From: Roseovarius sp.
GTDB lineage: Bacteria; Pseudomonadota; Alphaproteobacteria; Rhodobacterales; Rhodobacteraceae
Length of the DNA stretch: 64,000 bases
Direction of reading: 5' to 3'
Assembly: GCF_030373445.1 (NCBI RefSeq)
Contig: NZ_JAUCYU010000001.1
Coordinates: 248,001 to 312,000, forward strand
This document shows, piece by piece, positions 34,696 to 44,314 of this stretch. The first letter of the stretch is position 1. Each line of letters opens with the position of its first letter. The notes under the pieces are model-generated. The model ran no database searches. It worked only from the letters and a program-made list of their open reading frames with translations, and was not told where the DNA came from. Both the position numbers and the translations under genes were made by a program.

Positions 34696-34854
34696 GGGCT
34701 TCGCCCTCGACTCCGCGCAAGGCACCACGCCCCCCCCCAAAAAAAACCTCCCCCTGGACAAACCTGTCCAATCATGCTCTCACCATTGGACAGAACTGTA
34801 TAGAACCCCTCCGCGAGTCGCTGCACCGCGGCGGAGCAGCACAGGGAGCGTGCC

Positions 34855-37263
34855 ATGAAATCTCACTACCGCGTCGTTGTCATCGGCGGGGGCGTCGTCG
34901 GCGCCTCCGTGCTCTACCACCTCGCCCGCGAAGGCTGGTCCGATGTCTGCCTGATCGAACGCTCCGTCCTCACCGCCGGGTCAAGCTGGCACGCCGCCGG
35001 CGGCTTCCACGCCCTCAACGCCGACCCCAACATCGCCGGCCTCCAGGCCTACACCATCGACCTCCTCTCCGAGATCGAAAAAGAATCCGGCCAGTCCGTC
35101 GGCATGCACATGACTGGCGGCATGACGCTCGCGGGCACCCCCGACCGCTGGGAATGGCTGCAATCGGCCTACCGCACCTTCCAGTCGATCGGCATCGAAG
35201 ACGTCCACCTGATCACGCCCGAAGAAGCCGGCGAGCTCTGCCCGATCATGTCCACCCACGGCATCCTCGGCGGCATGTGGGCCGAGCGCGAGGGCTATAT
35301 CGACACCACCGGCACCGTCCACGCCTACGCGGGCGCGGCCAAGAAACGCGGCGCGCAGGTGATCGAGCACAACCGCGTCCTCGAACTCAACCAGACCGCC
35401 GAAGGCTGGGAAGTCGTCACCGAGAAGGGCACCATCACCTGCGAACACGTGGTCAACGCCGCCGGTCTCTGGGCCAAGCAGGTCGGCCGCATGGCGGGCA
35501 TCGAACTCCCCGTCTCGCCGCTCAATCACCACTACCTCATCACCGACACCATCCCCGAGATCGCGGCGCTGGAAAAGGAAATGCCCCTCGTCGTCGACCT
35601 CGAAGGCTTCACCTACATGCGGCAGGATCAGAAGGGCCTGCTCCTCGGCATCTACGAGATCGACCACCAGCACTGGATGATGGACGGCGCCCCGTGGGAA
35701 TACGGGTTCGAGCTGCAACAGGAAGACCCCGACCGCATCGAGAACGAACTCACCCTCGGCTTCCAGCGGTACCCTGTCCTGCAGGAGGCCGGCATCAAGT
35801 CCTGGGTCAACGGCGCCTTCACCTTCTCGCCCGACGGCAACCCCCTCGTCGGCCCCGTCCGCGGCAAGCCCGGCTACTGGTGCGCCTGCGCCGTCATGGC
35901 GGGTTTCCTGCAAGGCGGCGGCGTCGGCAAGTCGCTGGCCGAATGGATCGTCCACGGCGAACCCGAGGCGGATGTCTTCGGCATGGATGTCGCCCGCTAC
36001 GGCGATTTCGCCGAGAACAAGGAATTCATCCGCCAGACCACGGGCCAGTTCTACACCCGCCGCTTCGTGATGACCTATCCCAACGAACAGCTCCCCGCCG
36101 GGCGCCCTCTGAAAATGGCCCCGGCCTATTCCGACATGACAGCCGCCGGCGCCCGCTGGGGCGCAAGCTGGGGGCTGGAACTCCCCCTCTACTTCGCCCC
36201 TTCGGAGGATTTCGAGGAAAAACCAACCCTCAAACGCTCCAACGCCTTCCCCATCGTCGCCGAGGAATGCAAGGCGGTGCGCGAAACCGCCGGCCTCCTC
36301 GACATCTCCGGCTTCTCCCGGTTCGAAATCACGGGCGACGGCGCCGAGGCGTGGCTCGACCACGTCCTCGCCTCCAAGCTCCCCGCCCCGGGCCGCGCCA
36401 AACTCGCCCCCATGCTGGCCCCCGACGGCCGCCTCAAGGGCGACCTCACCGTCTTCAACTGGGGCGAGGGCACGTGGTGGATCATGGGCTCCTACTACCT
36501 GCGCGAATGGCACATGCGCTGGTTCCACGATCACATGGGCGACGGCATCTCCGTCCGCGACATCTCCGACGCCACCGTGGGCTTCGGCGTCTCCGGCCCC
36601 AACGCTCGCAAGATCATCGAGAAACTCACCGACGGGCCCATCGCCGACCTCCCCTTCATGGGCTGCGGCACCTTCGACATCGGCCTCTACCGCTGCAAGG
36701 TGGGCCGCCTCTCCGTCGCCGGCGAGCTGGGCTACGAGATCCACTGCTCGGCGGCCGAACATATCGGCCTCCGCAAACTCCTGCTGCAAGCCGGCGCCGA
36801 TCTCGGCCTCCGCGAGGTCGGCTTCAACGCCCTCCTCAGCCTCCGCCTCGAAAAATCCTTCGGAATCTGGAGCGCCGAATTCACCCAGGGCTACACCCCC
36901 GCCCAGACCGGCATGGACCGCTGGATCGCCTGGGACAAGGGTGACTTCATCGGCAAGGAAGCGGCCCAGTCCGAACGCGACAGCGGCGGCCCCTCCACCC
37001 ACATCGTCACCCTCGAAATCGACGCCGACGACGCCGACGCCTCGGGCTTCGAACCCGTCTGGCAGAACGGCACCCGCGTGGGCTTCGTCACTTCCGGCGG
37101 ATACGGCCACACCACCGGCAAATCCCTCGCCATGGCCATGCTCGACCGCACGGCCACCACCGAGGGCACCGAGCTCACCGTCCACATCGTGGGCGCCGAG
37201 CGCCCGGCACGCGTCATCGCCCCCTCGCCCTACGACCCCTCCGGCAGGGCCATGAGAACCTAG
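34855..37263 (+). CDS. Dimethylglycine dehydrogenase/sarcosine dehydrogenase-like flavoprotein
   Basis: 802 residues. An N-terminal FAD domain (RVVVIGGGVVGASVLYHL) carries TAGSSWHAAGG; His46 matches the histidine that binds FAD covalently in dimethylglycine dehydrogenase. The C-terminal half (from about 420) is a GcvT-like folate-binding domain with SGFSRFEITGDGAEAWLD and a final glycine-rich GFVTSGGYGHTTGKSLAMA block. It would demethylate an N-methyl amine and hand the one-carbon unit to tetrahydrofolate. Its stop is directly followed by the MttB-like start, suggesting one transcript with TetR and soxBDAG. Exact substrate is not readable. Confidence 0.88.
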   Translation: MKSHYRVVVIGGGVVGASVLYHLAREGWSDVCLIERSVLTAGSSWHAAGGFHALNADPNIAGLQAYTIDLLSEIEKESGQSVGMHMTGGMTLAGTPDRWEWLQSAYRTFQSIGIEDVHLITPEEAGELCPIMSTHGILGGMWAEREGYIDTTGTVHAYAGAAKKRGAQVIEHNRVLELNQTAEGWEVVTEKGTITCEHVVNAAGLWAKQVGRMAGIELPVSPLNHHYLITDTIPEIAALEKEMPLVVDLEGFTYMRQDQKGLLLGIYEIDHQHWMMDGAPWEYGFELQQEDPDRIENELTLGFQRYPVLQEAGIKSWVNGAFTFSPDGNPLVGPVRGKPGYWCACAVMAGFLQGGGVGKSLAEWIVHGEPEADVFGMDVARYGDFAENKEFIRQTTGQFYTRRFVMTYPNEQLPAGRPLKMAPAYSDMTAAGARWGASWGLELPLYFAPSEDFEEKPTLKRSNAFPIVAEECKAVRETAGLLDISGFSRFEITGDGAEAWLDHVLASKLPAPGRAKLAPMLAPDGRLKGDLTVFNWGEGTWWIMGSYYLREWHMRWFHDHMGDGISVRDISDATVGFGVSGPNARKIIEKLTDGPIADLPFMGCGTFDIGLYRCKVGRLSVAGELGYEIHCSAAEHIGLRKLLLQAGADLGLREVGFNALLSLRLEKSFGIWSAEFTQGYTPAQTGMDRWIAWDKGDFIGKEAAQSERDSGGPSTHIVTLEIDADDADASGFEPVWQNGTRVGFVTSGGYGHTTGKSLAMAMLDRTATTEGTELTVHIVGAERPARVIAPSPYDPSGRAMRT

Positions 37264-38811
37264 ATGGAACAGGAATCCCGAGGCCGCACCTCCCGCCGCC
37301 GCCGCGCCCGTGACGGCGGCGGCGAGGCGCCCAGGCGTGACGTCAACTACCGCCAGCTCCGCAACCCCTTCCCGCAGGTGGCCGTCTTCTCCGACGACCA
37401 GGTCGCCGCGATGCACGACGCGGCCCTGCAAATGCTCGAAGAGCTCGGCATCAAGGTCCTCCTCCCCGAGGCCCGGAAAATCTTCGCCCGCGCCGGCGCC
37501 CGCGTCGACGAGACCACCGAGATGGTCTACCTCGGCCGCGATATCGTCGCCCAGGCCCTCTCCACCGCCCCCAAATCCATCACCGCCCGCGCCGCCACGC
37601 GCGAGCGCGACCTCCTGCTCGAACTGGGCTCCCTGACCTTCCAATGCGGCGCCGGCGCCCCCCACGCCACCGATCTCGAACGCGGCCGCCGCCCCGGCTC
37701 GGGCCGCGACTTCCGCGAATTCACCCGGATCGTGCAGCATTTCGACGTGCTCCACATGATGCCGCCCGTCGTCGAACCGCAGGACATCGCCACCAACGTC
37801 CGCCACTACTTCACGATGGAGGCGCAGCTTTCCCTCTCCGACAAGCTGCCCTTCGTCTTCTCCCGCGGCACGCCGCAAGTCACCGAAAGCTTCGAACTCC
37901 TCGCCAACTTCCGCGGCCTGACCGACGATGCCTTCCAAAAAGACCCCCACTGCTACACCATCATCAACACCAACAGCCCCCGTGTCCTCGACATTCCGAT
38001 GGCGCAGGGCCTCATCGACTTTGCCAGGCACCGCCAGCTCGCCATCGTCACCCCCTTCACGCTGATGGGCGCCATGGCCCCGATCACCGTCGCGGGCGCG
38101 ATCACCCTCTCCCACGCCGAGGCGCTGGCCGCCATCGCCCTCACGCAGATGACCAACCCCGGCGCGCCGGTCATGTACGGCACCTTCACCTCGAACGTCG
38201 ACATGAAGTCCGGCGCCCCGGCCTTCGGCACGCCCGAGCATTTCAAGGCCTCACTCGCCGCCGGCCAGATGGCCCGCCTGGTCGGCCTTCCCTGGCGCTG
38301 CGCCGGGGGCTCGGCGGCCAACGTGAACGACGCGCAGGCCGCCAATGAAAGCCAGTTCGGCCTCTGGGGCTGCCTCATGGCCGGCGCCACCACGATCATC
38401 CATGCCGCGGGCTGGCTCGAAGGCGGGCTCACCGTCTCCTACGAAAAGATCATCACCGACCTCGAAACCCTCCAGATGGTGGCCGAGATGTGCGCCCCCA
38501 CCGCCGCAGGCCCCGACGAGATCGCGCTAGATGCCCACCGCGAAGTCATGCCGTCGGGCCATTTCTTCGGCTGCGCCCACACCATGGCCCGCTACCAGAC
38601 CGAGTTCTACCAGCCCCTCGTCGCCGACTGGTCGAACTACGGCTCATGGACGGAGAACGGCAGCCGCACCGCAAGCGAGCGCGCCACGGGTATCTGGAAA
38701 AAGATCCTTCAGGATGACGTGCGCCCGGCGGTGGACGAGGCTAAACTCGAGGCGATGCACCGCGACATCGCCAAACGCACCGCCGCCGGCGGCGCCCCGC
38801 CGGAGAGTTGA
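37264..38811 (+). CDS. MttB-family methyltransferase without pyrrolysine
   Basis: 515 residues, starting immediately after the upstream stop, with a basic N-terminus (GRTSRRRRARDG). It keeps the trimethylamine-methyltransferase fold (QMLEELGIKVLLPEARKIF, TMEAQLSLSDKLPFVFSRG, GSAANVNDAQAANESQFGLW, HAAGWLEGGLTVSYEKII). No in-frame TAG codon interrupts it, so it belongs to the non-pyrrolysine branch, some members of which demethylate quaternary amines such as glycine betaine. Those need a corrinoid protein, and none is encoded nearby. It sits between a dimethylglycine-dehydrogenase-like gene and soxBDAG, pointing to methylated-amine use. Confidence 0.88.
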   Translation: MEQESRGRTSRRRRARDGGGEAPRRDVNYRQLRNPFPQVAVFSDDQVAAMHDAALQMLEELGIKVLLPEARKIFARAGARVDETTEMVYLGRDIVAQALSTAPKSITARAATRERDLLLELGSLTFQCGAGAPHATDLERGRRPGSGRDFREFTRIVQHFDVLHMMPPVVEPQDIATNVRHYFTMEAQLSLSDKLPFVFSRGTPQVTESFELLANFRGLTDDAFQKDPHCYTIINTNSPRVLDIPMAQGLIDFARHRQLAIVTPFTLMGAMAPITVAGAITLSHAEALAAIALTQMTNPGAPVMYGTFTSNVDMKSGAPAFGTPEHFKASLAAGQMARLVGLPWRCAGGSAANVNDAQAANESQFGLWGCLMAGATTIIHAAGWLEGGLTVSYEKIITDLETLQMVAEMCAPTAAGPDEIALDAHREVMPSGHFFGCAHTMARYQTEFYQPLVADWSNYGSWTENGSRTASERATGIWKKILQDDVRPAVDEAKLEAMHRDIAKRTAAGGAPPES

Positions 38812-39486
38812 ATGAGCAAGCGAGACCTTCCGATCCTCCACCGCGACGACCCCGAAAAGGAACCGCTTGTCGGCCATATCAAGGTCACCCGCGAAGACTG
38901 GCTCAACGTCGCCCGCGACGTGCTGGTCAGCGACGGCGTGGCCGAGGTCAAGGTGCTCGCCCTCGGCCAGCGGCTCGACGTCTCCCGCTCCAGCTTCTAC
39001 TGGTATTTCAAAAGCCGCAAACACCTGCTCGAGGCCCTGCTCGACGATTGGGAAGCCCGCAACACCCGCACCATCGTCGCCCAATGCGCACTTCCCGCCG
39101 AAACCATCGGAGAGGCCGTCGGCAACTTCTTCAAATGCTTCCTCAACCCCGATCTCTTCGATCGCGGCCTCGATTTCGCCGTGCGCGAATGGTCCCGCCG
39201 CGACGGCGCCGTGCGCCAGCGCATCGATCAGGCCGACCGGGAACGCCTCGCCGCCGTGATACAGATGTTCGAGCGCCACGGGTTCACCCCCTACGAGGCC
39301 GACGTGCGCGCCCGAATCCTCTATTACATGCAGCTGGGCTACCACGCCCTCGACGTGCGCGAACCGATGCAGGCCCGCTGCGATCGGCTGGCGGGCTACC
39401 TCAAGGGCTTTACCGGGCAGGAGGCCTCCGACGAGGTCCTCGCCACCATGATCGCCTATGCCATGGAACAGGACGGCAAACAGTGA
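38812..39486 (+). CDS. TetR/AcrR-family regulator
   Basis: 224 residues with an N-terminal helix-turn-helix (VKVLALGQRLDVSRSSFYWY, then FKSRKHLLEALL) and a helical ligand-binding C-terminal domain (FERHGFTPYEADVRARILYY). It starts directly after the MttB-like stop, and its own stop overlaps the soxB GTG start, so it is co-transcribed with the genes it most likely controls. The ligand may be a methylated amine or product; this is inference. Confidence 0.9.
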   Translation: MSKRDLPILHRDDPEKEPLVGHIKVTREDWLNVARDVLVSDGVAEVKVLALGQRLDVSRSSFYWYFKSRKHLLEALLDDWEARNTRTIVAQCALPAETIGEAVGNFFKCFLNPDLFDRGLDFAVREWSRRDGAVRQRIDQADRERLAAVIQMFERHGFTPYEADVRARILYYMQLGYHALDVREPMQARCDRLAGYLKGFTGQEASDEVLATMIAYAMEQDGKQ

Positions 39487-40733
39487 CCCGCTACTCCGCC
39501 TTCACCCTCTTCCGCGAAGGCCTGCGCGGCCACAAGGGCTGGTCGAAGGCATGGCGCTCGCCCGAGCCGAAGCCCGAATACGACGCCATCGTCATCGGTG
39601 GGGGCGGGCACGGGCTGGCCACTGCCTATTACCTCGCGAAGAACCACAAGATCACCAACGTGGCCGTGCTCGAAAAAGGCTGGCTCGGCGGCGGCAACAC
39701 CGGCCGCAACACCACCGTGATCCGCTCGAACTACTTCTACCCGGAAAGTGCGGCACTCTACGATTTCGGCGTGAAGCTCTACGAAGGCCTCTCGCGCGAC
39801 CTCAACTACAACATCATGTTCTCGCAACGCGGCATGATCGTCACCGCCCATTCCGAGCACGACATGGAAATGGCCGCCCGCCAGACCAACGCCATGCGCC
39901 TCAACGGCGTCGACGCGGAACTCCTCGACCGCGACCAGGTGCTCAAGCGCATCCCGCTGGCCAACACCCGCCCCGACTGCCGCCACCCGATCCATGGCGG
40001 CGTCCTGCAACCCCGCGCCGGCACCGGACGCCACGACGCGGTCGCCTGGGGCCTCGCCCGCGCCGCCGACTCGCGCGGCGTCGACATCATCCAGAACTGC
40101 GAGGTGCAGGGCTTCATCACCGAGGCCGGCCGCTGCGTGGGCGTCGAGACCTCCCTCGGCCCGATCCGCGCGGGCGTGATCGGCGCCGCCACCGCCGGCC
40201 ACTCCTCCGTCATCGCGCAGATGGCGGGCCTCCAGCTCCCCATCACCAGCTACGCATTGCAAGCCTTCGTCTCCGAACCCCTCAAACCGGTGATGGACAC
40301 CGTCTGGCTCGCCCCGCCCTTCGCCACCTATTTCAGCCAGTCCGACAAGGGCGGCCTCGTCATCGGCGGCGGCCTCGACCGCGTCCCCTCCTACGGCCAG
40401 CGCGGCAACCTGCCCATGCAGGAAACCGTGCTCGCCGGCCTCGCCGAAATGGTCCCCGCGCTCGCCAAGGTCAAACTCCTGCGCCACTGGGCCGGCATCG
40501 TCGACGTCACCCCCGACAGCTCGCCCATCATCGGCCCCTCCGGTCTCGACGGGCTCTACCTCAACTGCGGCTGGGGCACCGGCGGCTTCAAATCCATCCC
40601 CGTCGGCGGCTGGCTCCTCGCCCACCTCATGGCCACCGGCCGGCACGACCCCCTCAGCCAGCCCTTCGACCTCACCCGCTTCCCCACGGGCCGCCTCATC
40701 GACGAAGGCGCCGCCTCGGGCATCGCGCATTAG
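39483..40733 (+). CDS. soxB: Sarcosine oxidase beta subunit
   Basis: 416 residues from a GTG overlapping the TetR stop (GTGA). The family start MTRYSAFTLFREGLRGHKGW is intact, then YDAIVIGGGGHGLATAYYL and GGGNTGRNTTVIRSNY. TGRHDAVAWGLAR includes the histidine that binds FMN covalently in heterotetrameric sarcosine oxidases, and the C-terminus has PDSSPIIGPSGLDGLYLNCG. With alpha, gamma and delta subunits it oxidises sarcosine to glycine, giving hydrogen peroxide and 5,10-methylene-tetrahydrofolate. Confidence 0.93.
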   Translation: MTRYSAFTLFREGLRGHKGWSKAWRSPEPKPEYDAIVIGGGGHGLATAYYLAKNHKITNVAVLEKGWLGGGNTGRNTTVIRSNYFYPESAALYDFGVKLYEGLSRDLNYNIMFSQRGMIVTAHSEHDMEMAARQTNAMRLNGVDAELLDRDQVLKRIPLANTRPDCRHPIHGGVLQPRAGTGRHDAVAWGLARAADSRGVDIIQNCEVQGFITEAGRCVGVETSLGPIRAGVIGAATAGHSSVIAQMAGLQLPITSYALQAFVSEPLKPVMDTVWLAPPFATYFSQSDKGGLVIGGGLDRVPSYGQRGNLPMQETVLAGLAEMVPALAKVKLLRHWAGIVDVTPDSSPIIGPSGLDGLYLNCGWGTGGFKSIPVGGWLLAHLMATGRHDPLSQPFDLTRFPTGRLIDEGAASGIAH

Positions 40734-40745
40734 GAAGGCCACCCC

Positions 40746-41012
40746 ATGCAGATTTTCACCTGCCCCTTCTGCGGCCCCCGCGACGAGCGTGAATTCCACT
40801 TCGCCGCCGAGGCCGGCAAGACCCGCCCCGACACGACCCGACAGATCGACCCCGAAACCTGGGCCACCTACCTCCACGCCCAGCGCAACGACAAGGGCCG
40901 CACCCGCGAGGTCTGGATGCACCTCCCCTGCAGCGAACTCTTCCTCATGGAACGCGACAGCGTCACCATGGAGGTCTTCTCCACCCACCCCCTCCGGAAA
41001 GAGCCGCAATGA
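40746..41012 (+). CDS. soxD: Sarcosine oxidase delta subunit
   Basis: 88 residues, standard for SoxD. The zinc ligands are visible: CPFCGPRDEREFHF (two cysteines and a histidine) and a final cysteine in WMHLPCSELF. It follows soxB by 12 bases and its end overlaps the soxA start (ATGA), giving the conserved B-D-A-G order. Confidence 0.93.
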   Translation: MQIFTCPFCGPRDEREFHFAAEAGKTRPDTTRQIDPETWATYLHAQRNDKGRTREVWMHLPCSELFLMERDSVTMEVFSTHPLRKEPQ

Positions 41013-43792
41013 CCCTCCGCCTCCCCACCGGCGGCCTCATCGACCGCTCCAAACCGCTCACCTTCACCTTCGACGGCAAGCCCCACACCGGCTACGCAGG
41101 CGACACAATCGCCTCCGCCCTCCTCGCCAGCGGCACCCGCATCCTCGGCCGCAGCTTCAAGTACCACCGCCCCCGCGGCCTCTGGGGCGCCTGGGTCGAC
41201 GAACCCAACGCCATCATGAATGTCACCCTCGATGGCCACGAATTCCCCAACTGCCTCGCCACCACCACCTACCTGCAGGGCGGCATGGCAGCCCGCGCCG
41301 TCAACACCTGGCCCTCCGCCCGCTTCGATATGAAAGCCGGCCTCGACCTCTTCCACCGCTGGTTCGCGGCAGGCTTCTACTACAAGACCTTCATGTGGCC
41401 CGACTGGCACCTCTTCGAACCCCTCATCCGCCGCATGGCCGGTCTCGGCGCCGTCTCCCCCGACCATCTCGACACCTACACCTCCGACCAGACCCACGAC
41501 CGCTGCGACACACTCGTCATCGGCGGCGGCCCGGCGGGCCTCGCCGCCGCAGAAGCCGCCGCGCAATCAGGCCAAGATACCCTCCTCATCGACGACCACG
41601 CCCAGCTCGGAGGCACCGCCCACCAACTCCCCCAGATCGACGCCACCCCCACCGCCGACTGGATCGCCCAACGCCAATCCGCCATCGAAGCGGCAGGCGG
41701 CCGCATCCTCACCCACACCACCGCCTTCGGCATCTACGACCACGGCCTCGTCGGCCTCGCCCAGAACGGCCCCTTCGGCACCGCCCCCCGCCTCATCCGC
41801 CTGCGCGCCGCCCGCATCATCCTCGCCACCGGCGCCATCGACCGCCCGCTCACCTTTGCCAACAACGACCGCCCCGGCATCATGGCCGTCGCCGCCGCCG
41901 CCGAGTACCTCGCCCGCTACGCCACCCTCCCCGGCCGCCAGATCGCCCTCCTCGCCAACACCCCGCAAGCCGACACGCTCGCCGCCCAACTCACCCAGGC
42001 CGGCGCCCAGGTCACCCACGTGGACCCCGCCCAATCCCCCCTCAGCGCCCGCGGCGGCAAACGCCTCAAGGCGCTCCAGGCCGGCGACCGAACCCACCCG
42101 GCCGACACCATCCTCGCCTCGGGCGGCCTCACCCCGCTCGTCCACCTCTGGCGCCACGCCGGCGGCTCGCTCGCCTGGTGCGACCGGCGCAACGCTTTCC
42201 TCCCCGGCACCCCACCCGACAACATGACAGCCACCGGCGCCGCCAACGGCAGTTTCGAAACCGACGAAGCCCTCGAACACGCCCGCGCCACAGGCCAAAA
42301 CACCCCCGCCAAACGCCCCGACCCGAAACACCACATCACCCCCCACTGGCCCGCACCCGGCAGCAAAGGCCGCCAGTGGATCGACTTCCAGCACGACGTC
42401 ACCCTCAAGGATGTCGAACTCGCCGCCCGCGAAAACTACACCTCCGTCGAACACCTGAAACGCTACACCACCCTCGGAATGGCCTCCGACCAGGGCAAGA
42501 CCTCCAACATGCCCGGCCTCGCCGCCATGGCCGCCATCCAGGGCCGCCCCATCCCCGAGGTTGGCACAACGACCTTCCGCCCGCCCTTCGTCCCCGTGCC
42601 CATCGAGATGTACCACGGCGCCCACACCAAGCAGCTCTGGAACCCCCTGAAACGCCTCGCTCTCGAACCCCAACACCGCGCCGCCGGCGCCGCGCTTGGC
42701 GAGTACGGCGGCTGGCTCCGCCCCGGCTGGTACGGCAAAGGCGACCCCGTCCAACAAGCCCAAACCGAAGCCCTGATGGCCCGCCAAACCGCCGCCATCT
42801 TCGACGCCTCTCCCCTGGGCAAGATCGAGGTCATGGGCCCCGAAGCCGAGGCCTTCGTCAACTTCATCTACTACAACACCATCGCCACCCTGAAGCCGGG
42901 CAAAATCCGCTACGGCTTCATGCTCACCGAGGGCGGCGCCGTCTTCGACGACGGCGTCATCGCCCGCCTCGACGCGAACCGCTTCGTCATCTCCTGCTCC
43001 TCCAGCCATGTCGACTCTGTCCGCACCCATCTCGAAGCGTGGCGCCAGGACGGCAACGACCCCGACCGCATCTTCATCCACGACACGACCCAGCACTGGG
43101 CGACCCTCACCGTCACCGGCCCAAGGGCGCGCGCCATCCTCGACACGCTCGACCTCGACACCGACGACTTCCCGCACATGTCCCTGCGCGAGACATCGTG
43201 GCAAGACACCCCCCTCCGCCTCGCAAGGGTCAGCTTCACCGGCGACACCAGCTTCGAACTGTCAATCCGCGCCTCGAAGGCCCCCGCCCTCTGGTCTGCC
43301 CTGCTCGACGCCGCCAAACCGCTCGACGCCGGCCCCATCGGCGTCGAAGCCCTCTCCATCCTCCGCGCCGAGAAAGGCTTCCTCATGATCGGCAAGGACA
43401 CCGACGGCGAAACCATGCCCCACGACCTCGGCTTCACGGCCCCGCGCCAGAAGAAATCCACCCCCTTCGTCGGCGACCGCAGCCTGCATACCGACAAAGC
43501 CAACGCCCCCGACCGCAAGCAACTCGTCGGCCTCACCGTCCCCGCCGGCGCACCCCCACTCCCCACCGGCGCTCACGTCGTGACAGACGACGAAATCCCG
43601 CGCTCCCTCGGCTACGTCACCTCCAGCTACCTCAGCCCTACGCTCGGCCGCCCCATCGCCCTCGCCCTCCTCGAAAACGGCACCGACCGCATGGGCGACA
43701 CCATCACCGCCTGGCACCTCGGCGAAACCCGACAGGCCACCGTCACTGCCCCCTGCGCCCTCGACCCCGAAGGAGCCCGCCTCGATGCGTGA
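41009..43792 (+). CDS. soxA: Sarcosine oxidase alpha subunit
   Basis: 927 residues. The N-terminal 2Fe-2S-ferredoxin-like fold (PLTFTFDGKPHTGYAGDTIA, then GRSFKYHRPRGLWGAWVDEP) is followed by an NAD-binding domain (DTLVIGGGPAGLAAAEAAAQ, near residue 170), and then a GcvT-like tetrahydrofolate domain from about 560 to the end. It is slightly shorter than many SoxA proteins. It carries the NAD and folate sites of the complex. It overlaps soxD at the start and soxG at the end by eight bases. Confidence 0.92.
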   Translation: MTLRLPTGGLIDRSKPLTFTFDGKPHTGYAGDTIASALLASGTRILGRSFKYHRPRGLWGAWVDEPNAIMNVTLDGHEFPNCLATTTYLQGGMAARAVNTWPSARFDMKAGLDLFHRWFAAGFYYKTFMWPDWHLFEPLIRRMAGLGAVSPDHLDTYTSDQTHDRCDTLVIGGGPAGLAAAEAAAQSGQDTLLIDDHAQLGGTAHQLPQIDATPTADWIAQRQSAIEAAGGRILTHTTAFGIYDHGLVGLAQNGPFGTAPRLIRLRAARIILATGAIDRPLTFANNDRPGIMAVAAAAEYLARYATLPGRQIALLANTPQADTLAAQLTQAGAQVTHVDPAQSPLSARGGKRLKALQAGDRTHPADTILASGGLTPLVHLWRHAGGSLAWCDRRNAFLPGTPPDNMTATGAANGSFETDEALEHARATGQNTPAKRPDPKHHITPHWPAPGSKGRQWIDFQHDVTLKDVELAARENYTSVEHLKRYTTLGMASDQGKTSNMPGLAAMAAIQGRPIPEVGTTTFRPPFVPVPIEMYHGAHTKQLWNPLKRLALEPQHRAAGAALGEYGGWLRPGWYGKGDPVQQAQTEALMARQTAAIFDASPLGKIEVMGPEAEAFVNFIYYNTIATLKPGKIRYGFMLTEGGAVFDDGVIARLDANRFVISCSSSHVDSVRTHLEAWRQDGNDPDRIFIHDTTQHWATLTVTGPRARAILDTLDLDTDDFPHMSLRETSWQDTPLRLARVSFTGDTSFELSIRASKAPALWSALLDAAKPLDAGPIGVEALSILRAEKGFLMIGKDTDGETMPHDLGFTAPRQKKSTPFVGDRSLHTDKANAPDRKQLVGLTVPAGAPPLPTGAHVVTDDEIPRSLGYVTSSYLSPTLGRPIALALLENGTDRMGDTITAWHLGETRQATVTAPCALDPEGARLDA

Positions 43793-44291
43793 CGACACCG
43801 CCCTCTGGGACGCCCCCCGCAACCCGGCCACGCCCATCTCCCTCGGCCCCGCCAGGCTGACCCCGGTGCACCTCACCCGCCAGACCCTCGTCTCCGGCCC
43901 GAACGTCCTGCAGCAAACCGACCTCCCCCTCGTCGACTGGCCCGGCGCGGCCCCGTCCGACGCCTACGCCGCCATCCTCCGCCGCGACCGCCTGCTGCTG
44001 GTCAATGCCCCCGAAACACCCGATGGCTGGAACGACACCACCCAACAGGCCACCTCCGACGTCACCGACGCCTACACCGTCTTCGACCTGACCGGCGACG
44101 CCCTCCCCCTCCTCGGACGCGGCGCGGAAATCACCCCCGACATCCCCTCCCGTTCCACGGCTCGCCAGCTCTTCGGCTTGGGCGTCTTCCTCTACCGCAT
44201 GGAAGACGCCAAGACCTACCGCCTCCACGTCCCCCGCGCCCACGCCGAAGCCCTCGTCACACATTTCGAGAAAGCGGCCAGTCACGGCTGA
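43785..44291 (+). CDS. soxG: Sarcosine oxidase gamma subunit
   Basis: 168 residues. The C-terminal half shows the SoxG signature (VFDLTGDALPLLGRGAEITP, then STARQLFGLGVFLYRMEDA and YRLHVPRAHAEALV). The N-terminus is weakly conserved, as usual. It overlaps the end of soxA and ends the operon; the repeat-rich gap follows. Confidence 0.88.
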   Translation: MRDDTALWDAPRNPATPISLGPARLTPVHLTRQTLVSGPNVLQQTDLPLVDWPGAAPSDAYAAILRRDRLLLVNAPETPDGWNDTTQQATSDVTDAYTVFDLTGDALPLLGRGAEITPDIPSRSTARQLFGLGVFLYRMEDAKTYRLHVPRAHAEALVTHFEKAASHG

Positions 44292-44314
44292 CCCCACCGC
44301 GCGCCACCCGCCAA

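Larger units (their letters stand above)
34442..34854. other. 413-bp intergenic region with terminator and REPIN-like repeat
   Basis: No gene is recognised. From left to right it holds a GGATGGA/TCCATCC hairpin (34449-34469), an intrinsic-terminator-like stem (34495-34517), a ~140-bp element with inverted ends (34556-34695), an A-rich run after a C-tract near 34730-34750, and then about 100 bases that should contain the promoter of the dimethylglycine-dehydrogenase-like operon, including a GGAGC shortly before its ATG. Confidence 0.5.

Noticed and set aside
37264..38811. Pyrrolysine-containing trimethylamine methyltransferase
   Set aside because: The reading frame is complete without any in-frame TAG, and no pyl genes are in the window.
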